Shown: positions 16,935-24,639 of the stretch, piece by piece
How positions within the stretch are numbered: the stretch's first letter is position 1
Layout: the number at the start of each line of letters is the position of its first letter
NCBI GenBank assembly: GCA_018883065.1
Contig: VEQT01000015.1
Coordinates: 1 to 48,861, forward strand
Reading direction: 5' to 3'
Length of the DNA: 48,861 nt
Origin: Flavobacterium sp.
GTDB taxonomy: Bacteria; Bacteroidota; Bacteroidia; Flavobacteriales; Flavobacteriaceae
The notes under the pieces: model-generated
Database searches by the model: none
The model's input: only the letters and a program-made list of their open reading frames with translations
What the model was told of the DNA's origin: nothing
Translations under genes and position numbers: made by a program

Positions 16935-16953
16935 GCCACGAATGCACGAATTT
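16935..16953 (+). repeat. left 19-base inverted repeat of the GxxExxY cassette
   Basis: GCCACGAATGCACGAATTT lies 19 bases after the TsaC-like stop and three bases before the GxxExxY ATG. It matches the reverse complement of 17345-17363 at 18 of 19 positions. It contains CACGAAT twice with one base between (16938-16944 and 16946-16952). Confidence 0.9.
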
Positions 16954-16955
16954 AT

Positions 16956-17330
16956 ATGCCAAATATTATCCATCAAACCGAAAGCTACAAGCTTTTAGGA
17001 ATCTTATTCGAAGTACATAATAATCTGGGAAAAGGGTTTTTAGAGATTGTTTATAAAGATGCGATTGCGTACGAATTTAATCAATCAAAAATCCTTTTTG
17101 ATCGTGAAAAAGAGTATGTAGTAAAGTATAAACAAACTGTTCTAAATCATAAATTCTATGCTGATTTTGTGGCTTTTGATAAAATAATTTTGGAAGTCAA
17201 ATGCTGTAAACGTATTTCAAATTCGCATATTGCGCAAGCAATGAATTATTTGAAAGTATCAGGTAATCGATTAGCAATAATTGCTAATTTTAATAATGAC
17301 TCATTAGAATACAAAAGAATAATACTTTAA
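16956..17330 (+). CDS. GxxExxY family protein, putative PD-(D/E)xK-like fold
   Basis: A 124-residue protein of the GxxExxY family, named after the motif seen here as G27-F-L-E30-I-V-Y33 within LGKGFLEIVYKDAI. Further on, YADFVAFDKIILEVKC holds D70, E80 and K82, spaced like the core of PD-(D/E)xK nucleases, followed by a helix HIAQAMNYLKVSG. Function is unknown; nuclease activity is only an inference from the motif. The gene is boxed by inverted repeats at 16935-16953 and 17345-17363 and splits the TsaC-like gene from cca. It is AT-richer than its neighbours. The family has patchy occurrence, and the flanking repeats suggest a small mobile or mobilised cassette. Confidence 0.85.
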   Translation: MPNIIHQTESYKLLGILFEVHNNLGKGFLEIVYKDAIAYEFNQSKILFDREKEYVVKYKQTVLNHKFYADFVAFDKIILEVKCCKRISNSHIAQAMNYLKVSGNRLAIIANFNNDSLEYKRIIL

Positions 17331-17344
17331 TTATTCCTAAATAA

Positions 17345-17363
17345 AAATTAGTGCATTCGTGGC
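17345..17363 (-). repeat. right 19-base inverted repeat of the GxxExxY cassette, overlapping the cca start
   Basis: The reverse complement reads GCCACGAATGCACTAATTT, with one mismatch to the left copy (T for G at position 14). The repeat begins 15 bases after the GxxExxY stop and includes the GTG (17359-17361) used as the cca start. Confidence 0.9.
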
Positions 17364-18792
17364 AAAAAATATAAAGTACAAATCAGCAATAAATAACAAA
17401 ATATTCGAAATCGTTTCTCAAGCCGCCCAGGAATTGGGGATAGAGAGTTATGTGATTGGTGGTTTTGTGCGGGATTATCTTTTGCATCGCGATTTCAAAA
17501 AAGACATCGACATAGTTGCTGTGGGCTCGGGCATAGATTTAGCGCTCAAAGTGGCCGAGTTAATTCCCTATCATCCCAAAGTACAAGTGTTTAAAAATTA
17601 CGGCACTGCGATGTTGCGTTATGAAGATACCGACATTGAATTTGTAGGAGCAAGAAAAGAAAGTTACCAAATTGAAAGCCGCAATCCTGTGGTTGAAAAC
17701 GGCAGTTTAAACGACGACCAAAATCGTCGAGATTTCACTATAAATGCATTGGCAATTTCCTTGCATCCAGCTAATTATGGTGACTTACTTGATCCTTTTA
17801 ATGGCTTGGTTGACCTGAAAGAAAAACGCATCAAAACTCCACTTGACCCAGACATTACCTTTTCCGATGATCCTTTGCGTATGCTCCGGGCCATTCGGTT
17901 TGCTTCGCAATTGGGATTTGAAATCGAGGAAGAATCATTTACCTCAATATCAAAAAACAACCACCGAATTAGTATAATTTCTGGCGAGCGCATTGTAGAA
18001 GAACTGAATAAAATACTGGCCACAGATCAACCTTCTGCTGGATTTTTGCTATTGTACAAAACTGGCTTACTCGACTTGATTTTACCCGAATTAACCGCAC
18101 TGAATCAAGTAGAGGAAATTGAAGGACAAACCCATAAAAACAACTTTTACCACACCTTAGAGGTAGTAGATAATATCTCTAAAAACACCGATGATGTTTG
18201 GTTGCGTTGGGCGGCTTTGTTTCACGATATTGGAAAAGCACCCACCAAACGATTTGTAAAAAAACAAGGCTGGACCTTTCATGGTCATGAATTTTTAGGC
18301 GGTAAAATGGTGAAAAAAATTTTTGAACGCCTGCACATGCCGCTTAATCACAAACTTAAATTTGTACAAAAAATGGTAGTCATGAGCTCAAGACCTATCG
18401 TGCTTTCGCAAGATGAGGTAACCGACTCGGCAGTGCGCCGTTTGGTATTTGACGCCGGCGAAGATGTAGACGCTTTAATGACCTTGTGCGCAGCCGATAT
18501 TACCACCAAAAACCCACATAAATTCAAAAAATACCACCACAATTTTGAGGTGGTGAAACAAAAAATTATCGAGGTTGAGGCACGCGATCATGTGCGCAAT
18601 TTTCAGCCACCCATAAGTGGAGAAGAGATTATGCAGCTCTACAATTTGGGACCATGCCGCGAAATTGGTCAACTAAAAGAATCAATAAAACAAGCCATAT
18701 TGGATGGAGAAATTGCTAATGAATACGCCGCAGCATATGCTTTCATGCTAAATAAAGCAGAAAAAATGAATTTGAAGATTAACGTTTGTTAA
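17359..18792 (+). CDS. cca: CCA-adding tRNA nucleotidyltransferase with HD domain
   Basis: This enzyme adds or repairs the 3' CCA end of tRNAs in the cytosol. Nucleotidyltransferase motifs are IGGFVRDYLL (about 33-42), KKDIDIVAVG (about 48-57, the metal-binding DxD), and RRDFTINALAI (about 118-128). Downstream are the PLRMLRAIRFA helix and an HD domain with ALFHDIGKAPTK (about 291-302). Length (477) fits the Bacteroidetes form. The start is a GTG inside the right repeat of the GxxExxY cassette. The homologous region (YKSAINNKIFEIVSQAAQELG) begins at about residue 7, so the first codons look replaced. No in-frame ATG lies near the expected start. Confidence 0.94.
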   Translation: MAKNIKYKSAINNKIFEIVSQAAQELGIESYVIGGFVRDYLLHRDFKKDIDIVAVGSGIDLALKVAELIPYHPKVQVFKNYGTAMLRYEDTDIEFVGARKESYQIESRNPVVENGSLNDDQNRRDFTINALAISLHPANYGDLLDPFNGLVDLKEKRIKTPLDPDITFSDDPLRMLRAIRFASQLGFEIEEESFTSISKNNHRISIISGERIVEELNKILATDQPSAGFLLLYKTGLLDLILPELTALNQVEEIEGQTHKNNFYHTLEVVDNISKNTDDVWLRWAALFHDIGKAPTKRFVKKQGWTFHGHEFLGGKMVKKIFERLHMPLNHKLKFVQKMVVMSSRPIVLSQDEVTDSAVRRLVFDAGEDVDALMTLCAADITTKNPHKFKKYHHNFEVVKQKIIEVEARDHVRNFQPPISGEEIMQLYNLGPCREIGQLKESIKQAILDGEIANEYAAAYAFMLNKAEKMNLKINVC

Positions 18793-18815
18793 TTCTTGGC
18801 TCTCGTAATTAAAAC

Positions 18816-18823
18816 TAAATTTG
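18816..18823 (+). promoter_or_regulatory. candidate distal promoter -7 element before ctaA
   Basis: TAAATTTG is an exact TAnnTTTG match 18 bases before the structured element at 18841-18947. If used, the ctaA transcript would carry the whole element in its leader. Confidence 0.4.
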
Positions 18824-18840
18824 TGTGCTACATTCTGTTT

Positions 18841-18947
18841 TAGCCCCGATAGTCCCGATCCTACGGGAGGAAAATCTCCCGCAAATAAGCTGGTCTATAA
18901 ATTTGACTTTTTTTAGCGGGAATTTGGAATGATAGCGGGAAAAAGCT
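18841..18947 (+). other. candidate structured element in the ctaA upstream region
   Basis: The element opens TAGCCCCGAT (18841-18850) and closes GATAGCGGGA (18931-18940) plus AAAAGCT (to 18947). The ends can pair in steps: AGC 18842-18844 with GCT 18945-18947, CCCG 18845-18848 with CGGG 18936-18939, and AT with AT inside that. Internally, CGGGAG (18864-18869) and CTCCCG (18876-18881) form a six-base-pair hairpin. Whether it works as RNA, DNA repeat or remnant is unknown. Confidence 0.5.
18898..18905 (+). promoter_or_regulatory. candidate proximal promoter -7 element before ctaA
   Basis: TAAATTTG, an exact TAnnTTTG match, ends 52 bases before the ctaA ATG and lies inside the structured element. 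It is an alternative to the distal candidate at 18816-18823. Confidence 0.35.
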
Positions 18948-18957
18948 TCAAAAAGAA

Positions 18958-19977
18958 ATGAAAAAAGAAAACAAATCGGTGATTATTTGGCTGCTTTCGG
19001 GCTGCATTTTGGTGTTTATTATGGTAATTGTTGGCGGAATTACAAGGCTTACCAACTCTGGACTTTCTATGACCGACTGGCACTTGATTACCGATACCTT
19101 TCCGCCACTTAGCGAAGAAAAATGGCAGGAAGCATTTACAGAATATAAAAAATTTCCCGAATACAAACTTGTCAATAGTCAAGTAGCGTTCACCTTGGCT
19201 GATTACAAATACATTTATTTTTGGGAATGGTTTCACCGATTTATTGGACGTATAATCGGCCTCGTTTTCATTATACCCTTTGTGTATTTCTTAATCAAAA
19301 AGAAGCTAGATACCGCTACTTTACACAATTGCTATATTCTACTAGGAATGGGAGTGTTACAGGGCTTTTTTGGCTGGTATATGGTAAAAAGCGGTTTAGT
19401 TGATAATCCAGACGTGAGTCACTTTCGACTGGCCTTACACCTTACTTTTGCGTTCCTGACCTTTGCTTACACGCTTTGGGTTGCCTTGAATTTACTCTTT
19501 CCAGAACCCAATTCAAGCTTCAAGGTATTGAGAAAAATTGCTCGTGTTGCCTTATTATTTACTTTAATTCAAATTATTTACGGTGGTTTTGTAGCTGGAT
19601 TGAATGCTGGTCTGGTACACAACCACTGGCCTCTTATGAGCGATGGACAACTTCTTCATGACAGCGTTTGGTTAGAAAAAAATGGCTGGCTGGGTTTTAT
19701 TGAAGGGAAAAGCGGCGTACAGTTTATACACCGAACCTTGGCTTATTTTGTGGTAGGTTGGATTGTATTGTTGGCGATTAAAAGCAAAAAATATCCACTG
19801 AATCATTGGCAACAAAAAGGGATATTTACAGCATGCATAATGGTATTTATTCAATTTGGTTTAGGCTTATTTACCTTGCTTTATGGTGTTCCGGTATGGC
19901 TCGGATTAGTTCACCAAATAGGGGCTTTTGTTCTCTTGGCCTCACTCACATTCACTCTACATCGGTTGAGTAAATAA
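18958..19977 (+). CDS. ctaA: haem A synthase (COX15/CtaA family)
   Basis: A 339-residue inner-membrane enzyme converting haem O to haem A for aa3-type oxidases, using oxygen. About eight membrane segments are seen. The N-terminal block VGGITRLTNSGLSMTDW (about 23-39) is the family signature, followed by EWFHRFIGRIIGL (haem-ligand His, about 93-105), SHFRLALHLTFAFLT, GGFVAGLNAGLVHNHWPLM, and FIHRTLAYFVVGW and LVHQIGAFVLLASL (further His ligands). The N-terminus is complete. It stands alone between cca and corA. Its presence implies an aa3-type oxidase elsewhere, alongside the cbb3 enzyme here. Confidence 0.94.
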   Translation: MKKENKSVIIWLLSGCILVFIMVIVGGITRLTNSGLSMTDWHLITDTFPPLSEEKWQEAFTEYKKFPEYKLVNSQVAFTLADYKYIYFWEWFHRFIGRIIGLVFIIPFVYFLIKKKLDTATLHNCYILLGMGVLQGFFGWYMVKSGLVDNPDVSHFRLALHLTFAFLTFAYTLWVALNLLFPEPNSSFKVLRKIARVALLFTLIQIIYGGFVAGLNAGLVHNHWPLMSDGQLLHDSVWLEKNGWLGFIEGKSGVQFIHRTLAYFVVGWIVLLAIKSKKYPLNHWQQKGIFTACIMVFIQFGLGLFTLLYGVPVWLGLVHQIGAFVLLASLTFTLHRLSK

Positions 19978-19984
19978 GTTGAAA

Positions 19985-20052
19985 AAAACACTCAAAATTC
20001 ACCATAAGTTAAATCTATACTAATTATTCTTTTATTTGATTTTCAGTGTTTT
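19985..20052. terminator. weak candidate terminator between ctaA and corA
   Basis: AAAACACT-C-AAAAT at 19985-19998 can pair with ATTTT-C-AGTGTTTT at 20039-20052, with one C-C mismatch and a loop of about 40 bases. The loop is long for an intrinsic terminator, so this is only a possibility for the two convergent genes. Confidence 0.3.
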
Positions 20053-20075
20053 AAATTATTTTATTTAAACAAAAA

Positions 20076-21158
20076 TTAAAACCATTTTTTTCGTTTAAAA
20101 TACCAAGCCATAGCGATAGCAACCACCAACATTACACCTACAACCACGTAGTATCCATAAGCTAATTTAAGCTCAGGCATGTACTCAAAATTCATTCCGT
20201 ACACGCCTACAATAAAAGTGAGTGGCATGAAAATAACCGATACCACAGTAAGCACTTTCATGATCTCATTCATGCGGTGACTTTGTGACGAAAAATAAAA
20301 ACTCGATGCGCTATCGAGGGTATTGATATCGTATTCAATTTGCTCCAAAATCTCTATAGATTTTTGATAAAGTCGAGTAAAAAAAGTGTAATTCGCTGGT
20401 TTAATCACATTGAATGCTTCGTCGTCTTGTTCGCTTTTTAACGTATAAAGGGCATCGCGTAAGGGAATAATCGAGCGTTTTAGGAAATTGAGATTTTCAC
20501 GATAGCGCTCAATTTCAATCAAAACATTTGGATCATCACTGGCTTTGGCTTGCAACAATAAGCGCTCAATCCCCTCCTCGTAATACTCGATGCTGATGTA
20601 AAAGTTTTCCATTACTGCATCAAGCAACAAGTACAACAGATAGTCGTTCTGCTTTTTACAAACTATGCCGCTATGCGTTTTGATGCGTTCCCGAATGTGG
20701 GTAAAAAAGGCGCTTTTTTTCTCCTGAAACGAAACCAATATATTGTCTTTGAGAACGAAACTAATTTGCTCCACATGTACATGCTGCTCGTCTTCGCCAG
20801 GCAATATCGATTTTATACTAAAAAATAAAATCTGATCCAATTCTTCAATTTTTGAGCGCTTCGAAACGTTTAAAATATCGCCAATTACATAGGGTTCAAG
20901 CCCCAACAAATCAGCTGTTTCTTTAATTAAACTAACATTGTGCAATCCATGAATATTCAGCCATTTAACATCTCCTTTTTGAAGTGGATCATTTAATTCT
21001 TTTTCTATGCGTTCTACACTCACTTTATGGTATTCTTCATAGCCCTCCTCGTTGTACACAAACAATTGCATCTCTACTGGATCGACGGTATGCGTTCCTG
21101 TATATTCAAAATAATTGGGTTGAATTTTTCGAACTTTTTTGTAGCTTACTCTTTTCAA
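20076..21158 (-). CDS. corA: CorA family magnesium/cobalt transporter
   Basis: A 360-residue divalent-cation channel. The long N-terminal cytosolic domain (1 to about 295) is acidic and helical, with WLNIHGLHN and LLGLEPYVIGDIL-type blocks. Two C-terminal membrane helices follow, the first ending in the obligatory YGMN motif (VGVYGMNFEYMPEL, about 308-322) that forms the pore selectivity filter. The basic C-terminus FKRKKWF is normal for the family. The start is a TTG at 21156-21158 giving MKRVSYKKVRKIQPN. No in-frame ATG lies upstream before a stop, and the sequence aligns with the family from that point. Confidence 0.93.
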   Translation of the reverse strand: MKRVSYKKVRKIQPNYFEYTGTHTVDPVEMQLFVYNEEGYEEYHKVSVERIEKELNDPLQKGDVKWLNIHGLHNVSLIKETADLLGLEPYVIGDILNVSKRSKIEELDQILFFSIKSILPGEDEQHVHVEQISFVLKDNILVSFQEKKSAFFTHIRERIKTHSGIVCKKQNDYLLYLLLDAVMENFYISIEYYEEGIERLLLQAKASDDPNVLIEIERYRENLNFLKRSIIPLRDALYTLKSEQDDEAFNVIKPANYTFFTRLYQKSIEILEQIEYDINTLDSASSFYFSSQSHRMNEIMKVLTVVSVIFMPLTFIVGVYGMNFEYMPELKLAYGYYVVVGVMLVVAIAMAWYFKRKKWF

Positions 21159-21227
21159 AATGGAATATTTTGATGGAAAGATAGGAGTTTTTAAAATTCC
21201 AATTTACATTTACCTCAAAAAAGCGGC

Positions 21228-22466
21228 ATGTCTATTTTACTCATCAACATCAAGTCCTTGCTTCAAATTCGACCGGCTACAATTCGCAAAGTTGCCGGAA
21301 AAGAAATGGCCGAATTGCCGAAATTGGATCTGGCCTATTTACGCATCGAAAACAACTGCATTGCCGATTTTGGCCCGATGAGTGCATGTCCAAATACAAC
21401 AAATCACGAAGTAATCGATGCAACCGATCGGTTTGTTTTGCCCTCATGGTGTGACAGCCACAGTCATTTGGTCTATGCCGGCAATCGCGAACAAGAATTT
21501 GTTGACCGCATCAACGGATTGAGTTACCAAGAAATTGCTGCCAATGGCGGAGGTATTCTCAACTCGGCCGAAAAACTTCAACTGGCTTCAGAAGACGATT
21601 TGTATGCGCAAGCCGAAAACCGGTTGCGCGAACTTATTGCATTGGGAACTGGCGCGTTAGAAATCAAATCGGGCTATGGTTTAACTGTAGATGGCGAACT
21701 CAAAATGCTGCGCGTGATTCAACGATTAAAAGCCAATTACCCTGTTGCAATCAAAGCTACCTTTTTGGGCGCTCACGCCTTCCCTAAAGCCTACGCTGGT
21801 AATCCGGCAGGCTATGTTGATTTGGTATGCAATGAAATGTTGCCTGCTATTGCGCAAAAAAACGTAGCCGATTACATTGATGTGTTTTGCGAAGAAGGCT
21901 ATTTTTCGGTAGCTGACACTATTAAAATCATGCAAGCTGGTGCAAGCCACAACTTAATTGCAAAAATTCACGTTAATCAGTTTAACGCGATTGGAGGGGT
22001 TGCGGCAGCGGTGAATCAGCAAGCACTATCTGTAGATCATTTAGAAATACTTACACCAGAAGATATTCAAGCGCTTCAAAACAGCGAAACAATGCCTGTT
22101 GCTTTGCCGGGCTGTTCTTACTTTTTGGGGATTCCCTACACACCTGCGCGCGATATTTTGAACGCCAATTTACCTTTGGCATTGGCCTCTGACTATAATC
22201 CGGGCTCCTGCCCTTCTGGTAACATGAATTTTGTGGTAGCAACCGCTTGCATCAAAATGAAGATGACACCTGAAGAAGCCATTAATGCAGCTACAATCAA
22301 CGGCGCTTATGCGATGGGATTGAGTGATACACACGGAAGCATTACTGTAGGCAAAAAAGCCAATTTGATTATCACCAAGAAATTGGCTTCTTTTTACCAG
22401 ATTCCCTACGCGTTTGGCAGCAATCCGATAGCACAGGTTATTCTAAACGGAAAAGTAATTACATAA
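21228..22466 (+). CDS. hutI: imidazolonepropionase
   Basis: A 412-residue cytosolic amidohydrolase. It opens the imidazolone ring to formimidoylglutamate, the third step of histidine degradation. Metal-site residues are in CDSHSHLVYAGNREQEF (about 76-92), FLGAHAFP, AKIHVNQFNAIGG and LASDYNPGSCPSGNMNF (about 321-337). The TIM-barrel enzyme is complete, with a C-terminal beta domain (VGKKANLIITK). It is followed by the terminator at 22466-22493. HutG is 1 kb away on the same strand, behind an oppositely oriented gene. HutH and HutU are not in the window. Confidence 0.94.
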   Translation: MSILLINIKSLLQIRPATIRKVAGKEMAELPKLDLAYLRIENNCIADFGPMSACPNTTNHEVIDATDRFVLPSWCDSHSHLVYAGNREQEFVDRINGLSYQEIAANGGGILNSAEKLQLASEDDLYAQAENRLRELIALGTGALEIKSGYGLTVDGELKMLRVIQRLKANYPVAIKATFLGAHAFPKAYAGNPAGYVDLVCNEMLPAIAQKNVADYIDVFCEEGYFSVADTIKIMQAGASHNLIAKIHVNQFNAIGGVAAAVNQQALSVDHLEILTPEDIQALQNSETMPVALPGCSYFLGIPYTPARDILNANLPLALASDYNPGSCPSGNMNFVVATACIKMKMTPEEAINAATINGAYAMGLSDTHGSITVGKKANLIITKKLASFYQIPYAFGSNPIAQVILNGKVIT

Positions 22467-22493
22467 AAAAAGGAACCCAATTGGTTCCTTTTT
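22466..22493. terminator. bidirectional terminator between hutI and the coiled-coil gene
   Basis: AAAAAGGAACC pairs with GGTTCCTTTTT around a short loop. It begins at the last base of the hutI stop codon and ends 17 bases before the stop of the convergent gene at 22511. Both sides carry A/T tracts. Confidence 0.88.
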
Positions 22494-22510
22494 AGCTTGT
22501 TGTTGTATGA

Positions 22511-23395
22511 CTATTTCAAAGTGAAATTGGTTTTCGAAATTAACTCCCCGTTGTCATATAAATTAACTGTATAGGTTCCTTTTTCAAATTTAGACCCTTG
22601 TAAATCTTGAGAAACATCTACGGTTTTGTTTTCAAATTTCACAGTTGATATAAAACTGTAGGTCAATACATTTCCGTTAAAATTTTCAGTTTGCTTGTCT
22701 CCCAACACGTTATTCTTGCTGTCAATTACTTGTACATAGTATTTTTTATCTCCCGATTTGGCCACTTTGTTTTCGGCTATCGTAAAGCTAATTTTTAATA
22801 CATCTGCACTTCTAGCCTTGTCGGTAGCCACTTGTTTTCCTTTGCTTCTCAACTTGTAGGCAGCTGTTTTTAAATTGGTTATAATCAATTTAGATGCTAT
22901 CTCTACAGTTTTTGATAAGGTTTCGTTTTGACCCACCAACACTTCGTTAAATTTTTTGGCCTCGCCCAATACCATTACAGTACTGTCTCTTTGAACAGTT
23001 AAGGTTTCGTTCGCTTTTTTAAGCACTTCATTTTCCTGCATCAATACTTTCATTTTCTCTTCTAATTCCAAGTATTGTTTTTTGTATTTGGCCATAGAAG
23101 CGGCATCTCCTTTTGATCGTTTTAATTCAGCCAACAAATTCACCACTTTTTCACGCTCTGCGATTAACTCGTCAGACATAGATGTATTTTCAGCAATCGC
23201 AGCATCATATGTTGCTTTCAATGCTTCTAAATCTTTGGTTACGCTATCTTTCTCTGATGTTGTTTTGGTTAATTCGACTTGCATGGCTTTGGCATCAGAA
23301 GTCATTTTAACAATATATACTAAACTACCTGCAAGCAATAGAGCCAATACAGCTATTACGGCTTTTAAACTCGAATTATTTTTTTGATTTTCCAT
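22511..23395 (-). CDS. membrane-anchored coiled-coil protein of unknown function
   Basis: A 294-residue protein. A short polar N-terminus is followed by one membrane helix (about 11-30, AVIAVLALLLAGSLVYIV). A long heptad-rich coiled coil follows (about 35-165), full of Glu/Lys/Ser/Thr with repeated ELKRSK- and LEEKMKVLMQENEVLKK-type stretches. The C-terminal 100 residues (about 195-294) are a beta-rich domain, with KISFTIAENKVAKSGDKKYYVQVID and a final strand ISKTNFTLK. I do not recognise a catalytic domain. An envelope scaffold or periplasmic sensor-like role is possible. Similar proteins are annotated as hypothetical in Flavobacterium. It lies between hutI and hutG but on the other strand, so it is probably unrelated to histidine use. 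Confidence 0.8.
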   Translation of the reverse strand: MENQKNNSSLKAVIAVLALLLAGSLVYIVKMTSDAKAMQVELTKTTSEKDSVTKDLEALKATYDAAIAENTSMSDELIAEREKVVNLLAELKRSKGDAASMAKYKKQYLELEEKMKVLMQENEVLKKANETLTVQRDSTVMVLGEAKKFNEVLVGQNETLSKTVEIASKLIITNLKTAAYKLRSKGKQVATDKARSADVLKISFTIAENKVAKSGDKKYYVQVIDSKNNVLGDKQTENFNGNVLTYSFISTVKFENKTVDVSQDLQGSKFEKGTYTVNLYDNGELISKTNFTLK

Positions 23396-23417
23396 AAAAA
23401 AATTTGTTTTGTTCGGG

Positions 23418-23425
23418 CAAAAATA
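23418..23425 (-). promoter_or_regulatory. promoter -7 element of the coiled-coil gene
   Basis: Minus strand TATTTTTG, an exact TAnnTTTG match, ending 22 bases before the ATG at 23395. Confidence 0.5.
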
Positions 23426-23446
23426 ACAATAATTAGAGGAAAAACG

Positions 23447-23454
23447 TAAGTTTG
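23447..23454 (+). promoter_or_regulatory. promoter -7 element of hutG
   Basis: TAAGTTTG, an exact TAnnTTTG match, lies 38 bases before the hutG ATG and forms a divergent pair with 23418-23425. Confidence 0.45.
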
Positions 23455-23492
23455 CGCCAACATATTATGCATCTTGTATATTCCCTTTTCGT

Positions 23493-24560
23493 ATGGAAAA
23501 TATTATTCCGTTTTCGGCCACTGAACTTGCTAAAATCACCAACCACCGCAGTGGTGAGATAAAATTTGGCGAACGCATGCAAACCATACCCGCGGGTGTA
23601 TCCATTTCTGAATACATCACTACTTGTTCGGCGCGTTTTGTATTATTTGGCATTCCAGAAGACATCGGAATTCGCGCTAATTATGGCAGACCAGGAGCGG
23701 CAACAGCTTGGTTGAGCGCCATAAGCAGCATTGCAAACATTCAATACAATTCGTTTTGCAAAGGCAAAGAGCTACTGGTTTTGGGCCAATTGGATGTACG
23801 AAAAGAAATGGACGAAGTGCAACAGCTTGATTTCCATAAAACAGCCGATCGAAAACGCATGAACGAACTGGTTGAAGCCGTTGATAAAGAAGTGACGCAT
23901 GTAGTTGCTCAATTGGTAAAAGCGGGTAAAATTCCAATTGCAATTGGCGGCGGGCATAATAACGCATATGGCATGATTAAAGGAACGGCCTTATCTAAAG
24001 GACAGGCCATCAACGCCATAAATTTTGATGCCCATTCTGACTTTCGTATTCTTGAGGGACGGCATAGCGGAAACGGGTTTTCCTATGCCTTTGAAGAAGG
24101 ATTTTTACAACAGTATTTTATTTTTGGGTTACACGAAAACTACACCTCAAAGAAAGTATTGTTAAACATCAAGAACCTCATTCACCGAGTTCGGTTCAAT
24201 ACATATGATGAAATTGCCATTCGGGGATCCAAAAAGTTTGAAAATGAACTGCAACATGCTGAGCGTTTTATCACCGGCACTAGTTTTGGAATTGAGCTTG
24301 ACTTGGATGCGCTACCCAATATTGCTAGCAGCGCTATGACCTTGAGCGGATTTTCGGTTGAACAAGCCCGGCAATACATTCATCGATTTGGCAAACACCA
24401 ACATGCATCCTACTTGCACATTTGCGAAGGCGCTCCCGAGTTGGGTGACGAAAAAAACCAGCAGTTGGTTGGAAAATTAATTGGCTATTTGGTTACCGAT
24501 TTCATGAAAGCCAACAGTCCTGTGGATAAAAAAATTCAGAACATTACCGTGAATTTGTAG
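23493..24560 (+). CDS. hutG: formimidoylglutamase (ureohydrolase/arginase family)
   Basis: A 355-residue enzyme of the arginase superfamily with a two-manganese site. GGGHNNAYG (about 151-159), INFDAHSDFR (about 174-183, the DxHxD metal motif) and ELDLDALP (about 269-276, the second DxD) are intact. In Bacteroidetes this version hydrolyses formimidoylglutamate to glutamate and formamide, the last step of histidine catabolism. The presence of hutI just upstream supports that over arginase or agmatinase. The N-terminal 70 residues, with FGIPEDIGIRANYGRPGAATAW, also fit HutG. Confidence 0.88.
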   Translation: MENIIPFSATELAKITNHRSGEIKFGERMQTIPAGVSISEYITTCSARFVLFGIPEDIGIRANYGRPGAATAWLSAISSIANIQYNSFCKGKELLVLGQLDVRKEMDEVQQLDFHKTADRKRMNELVEAVDKEVTHVVAQLVKAGKIPIAIGGGHNNAYGMIKGTALSKGQAINAINFDAHSDFRILEGRHSGNGFSYAFEEGFLQQYFIFGLHENYTSKKVLLNIKNLIHRVRFNTYDEIAIRGSKKFENELQHAERFITGTSFGIELDLDALPNIASSAMTLSGFSVEQARQYIHRFGKHQHASYLHICEGAPELGDEKNQQLVGKLIGYLVTDFMKANSPVDKKIQNITVNL

Positions 24561-24586
24561 CCACAAACAAGCAAATTTAAATACCC

Positions 24587-24594
24587 TATCTTTG
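24587..24594 (+). promoter_or_regulatory. promoter -7 element of the DEAD-box helicase
   Basis: TATCTTTG, an exact TAnnTTTG match, lies 45 bases before the ATG at 24640, leaving a leader of roughly 40 bases. Confidence 0.45.
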
Positions 24595-24639
24595 ACCCCG
24601 TATTTCATTACTAATTTTGGAATATGAATCTCTATTTAT

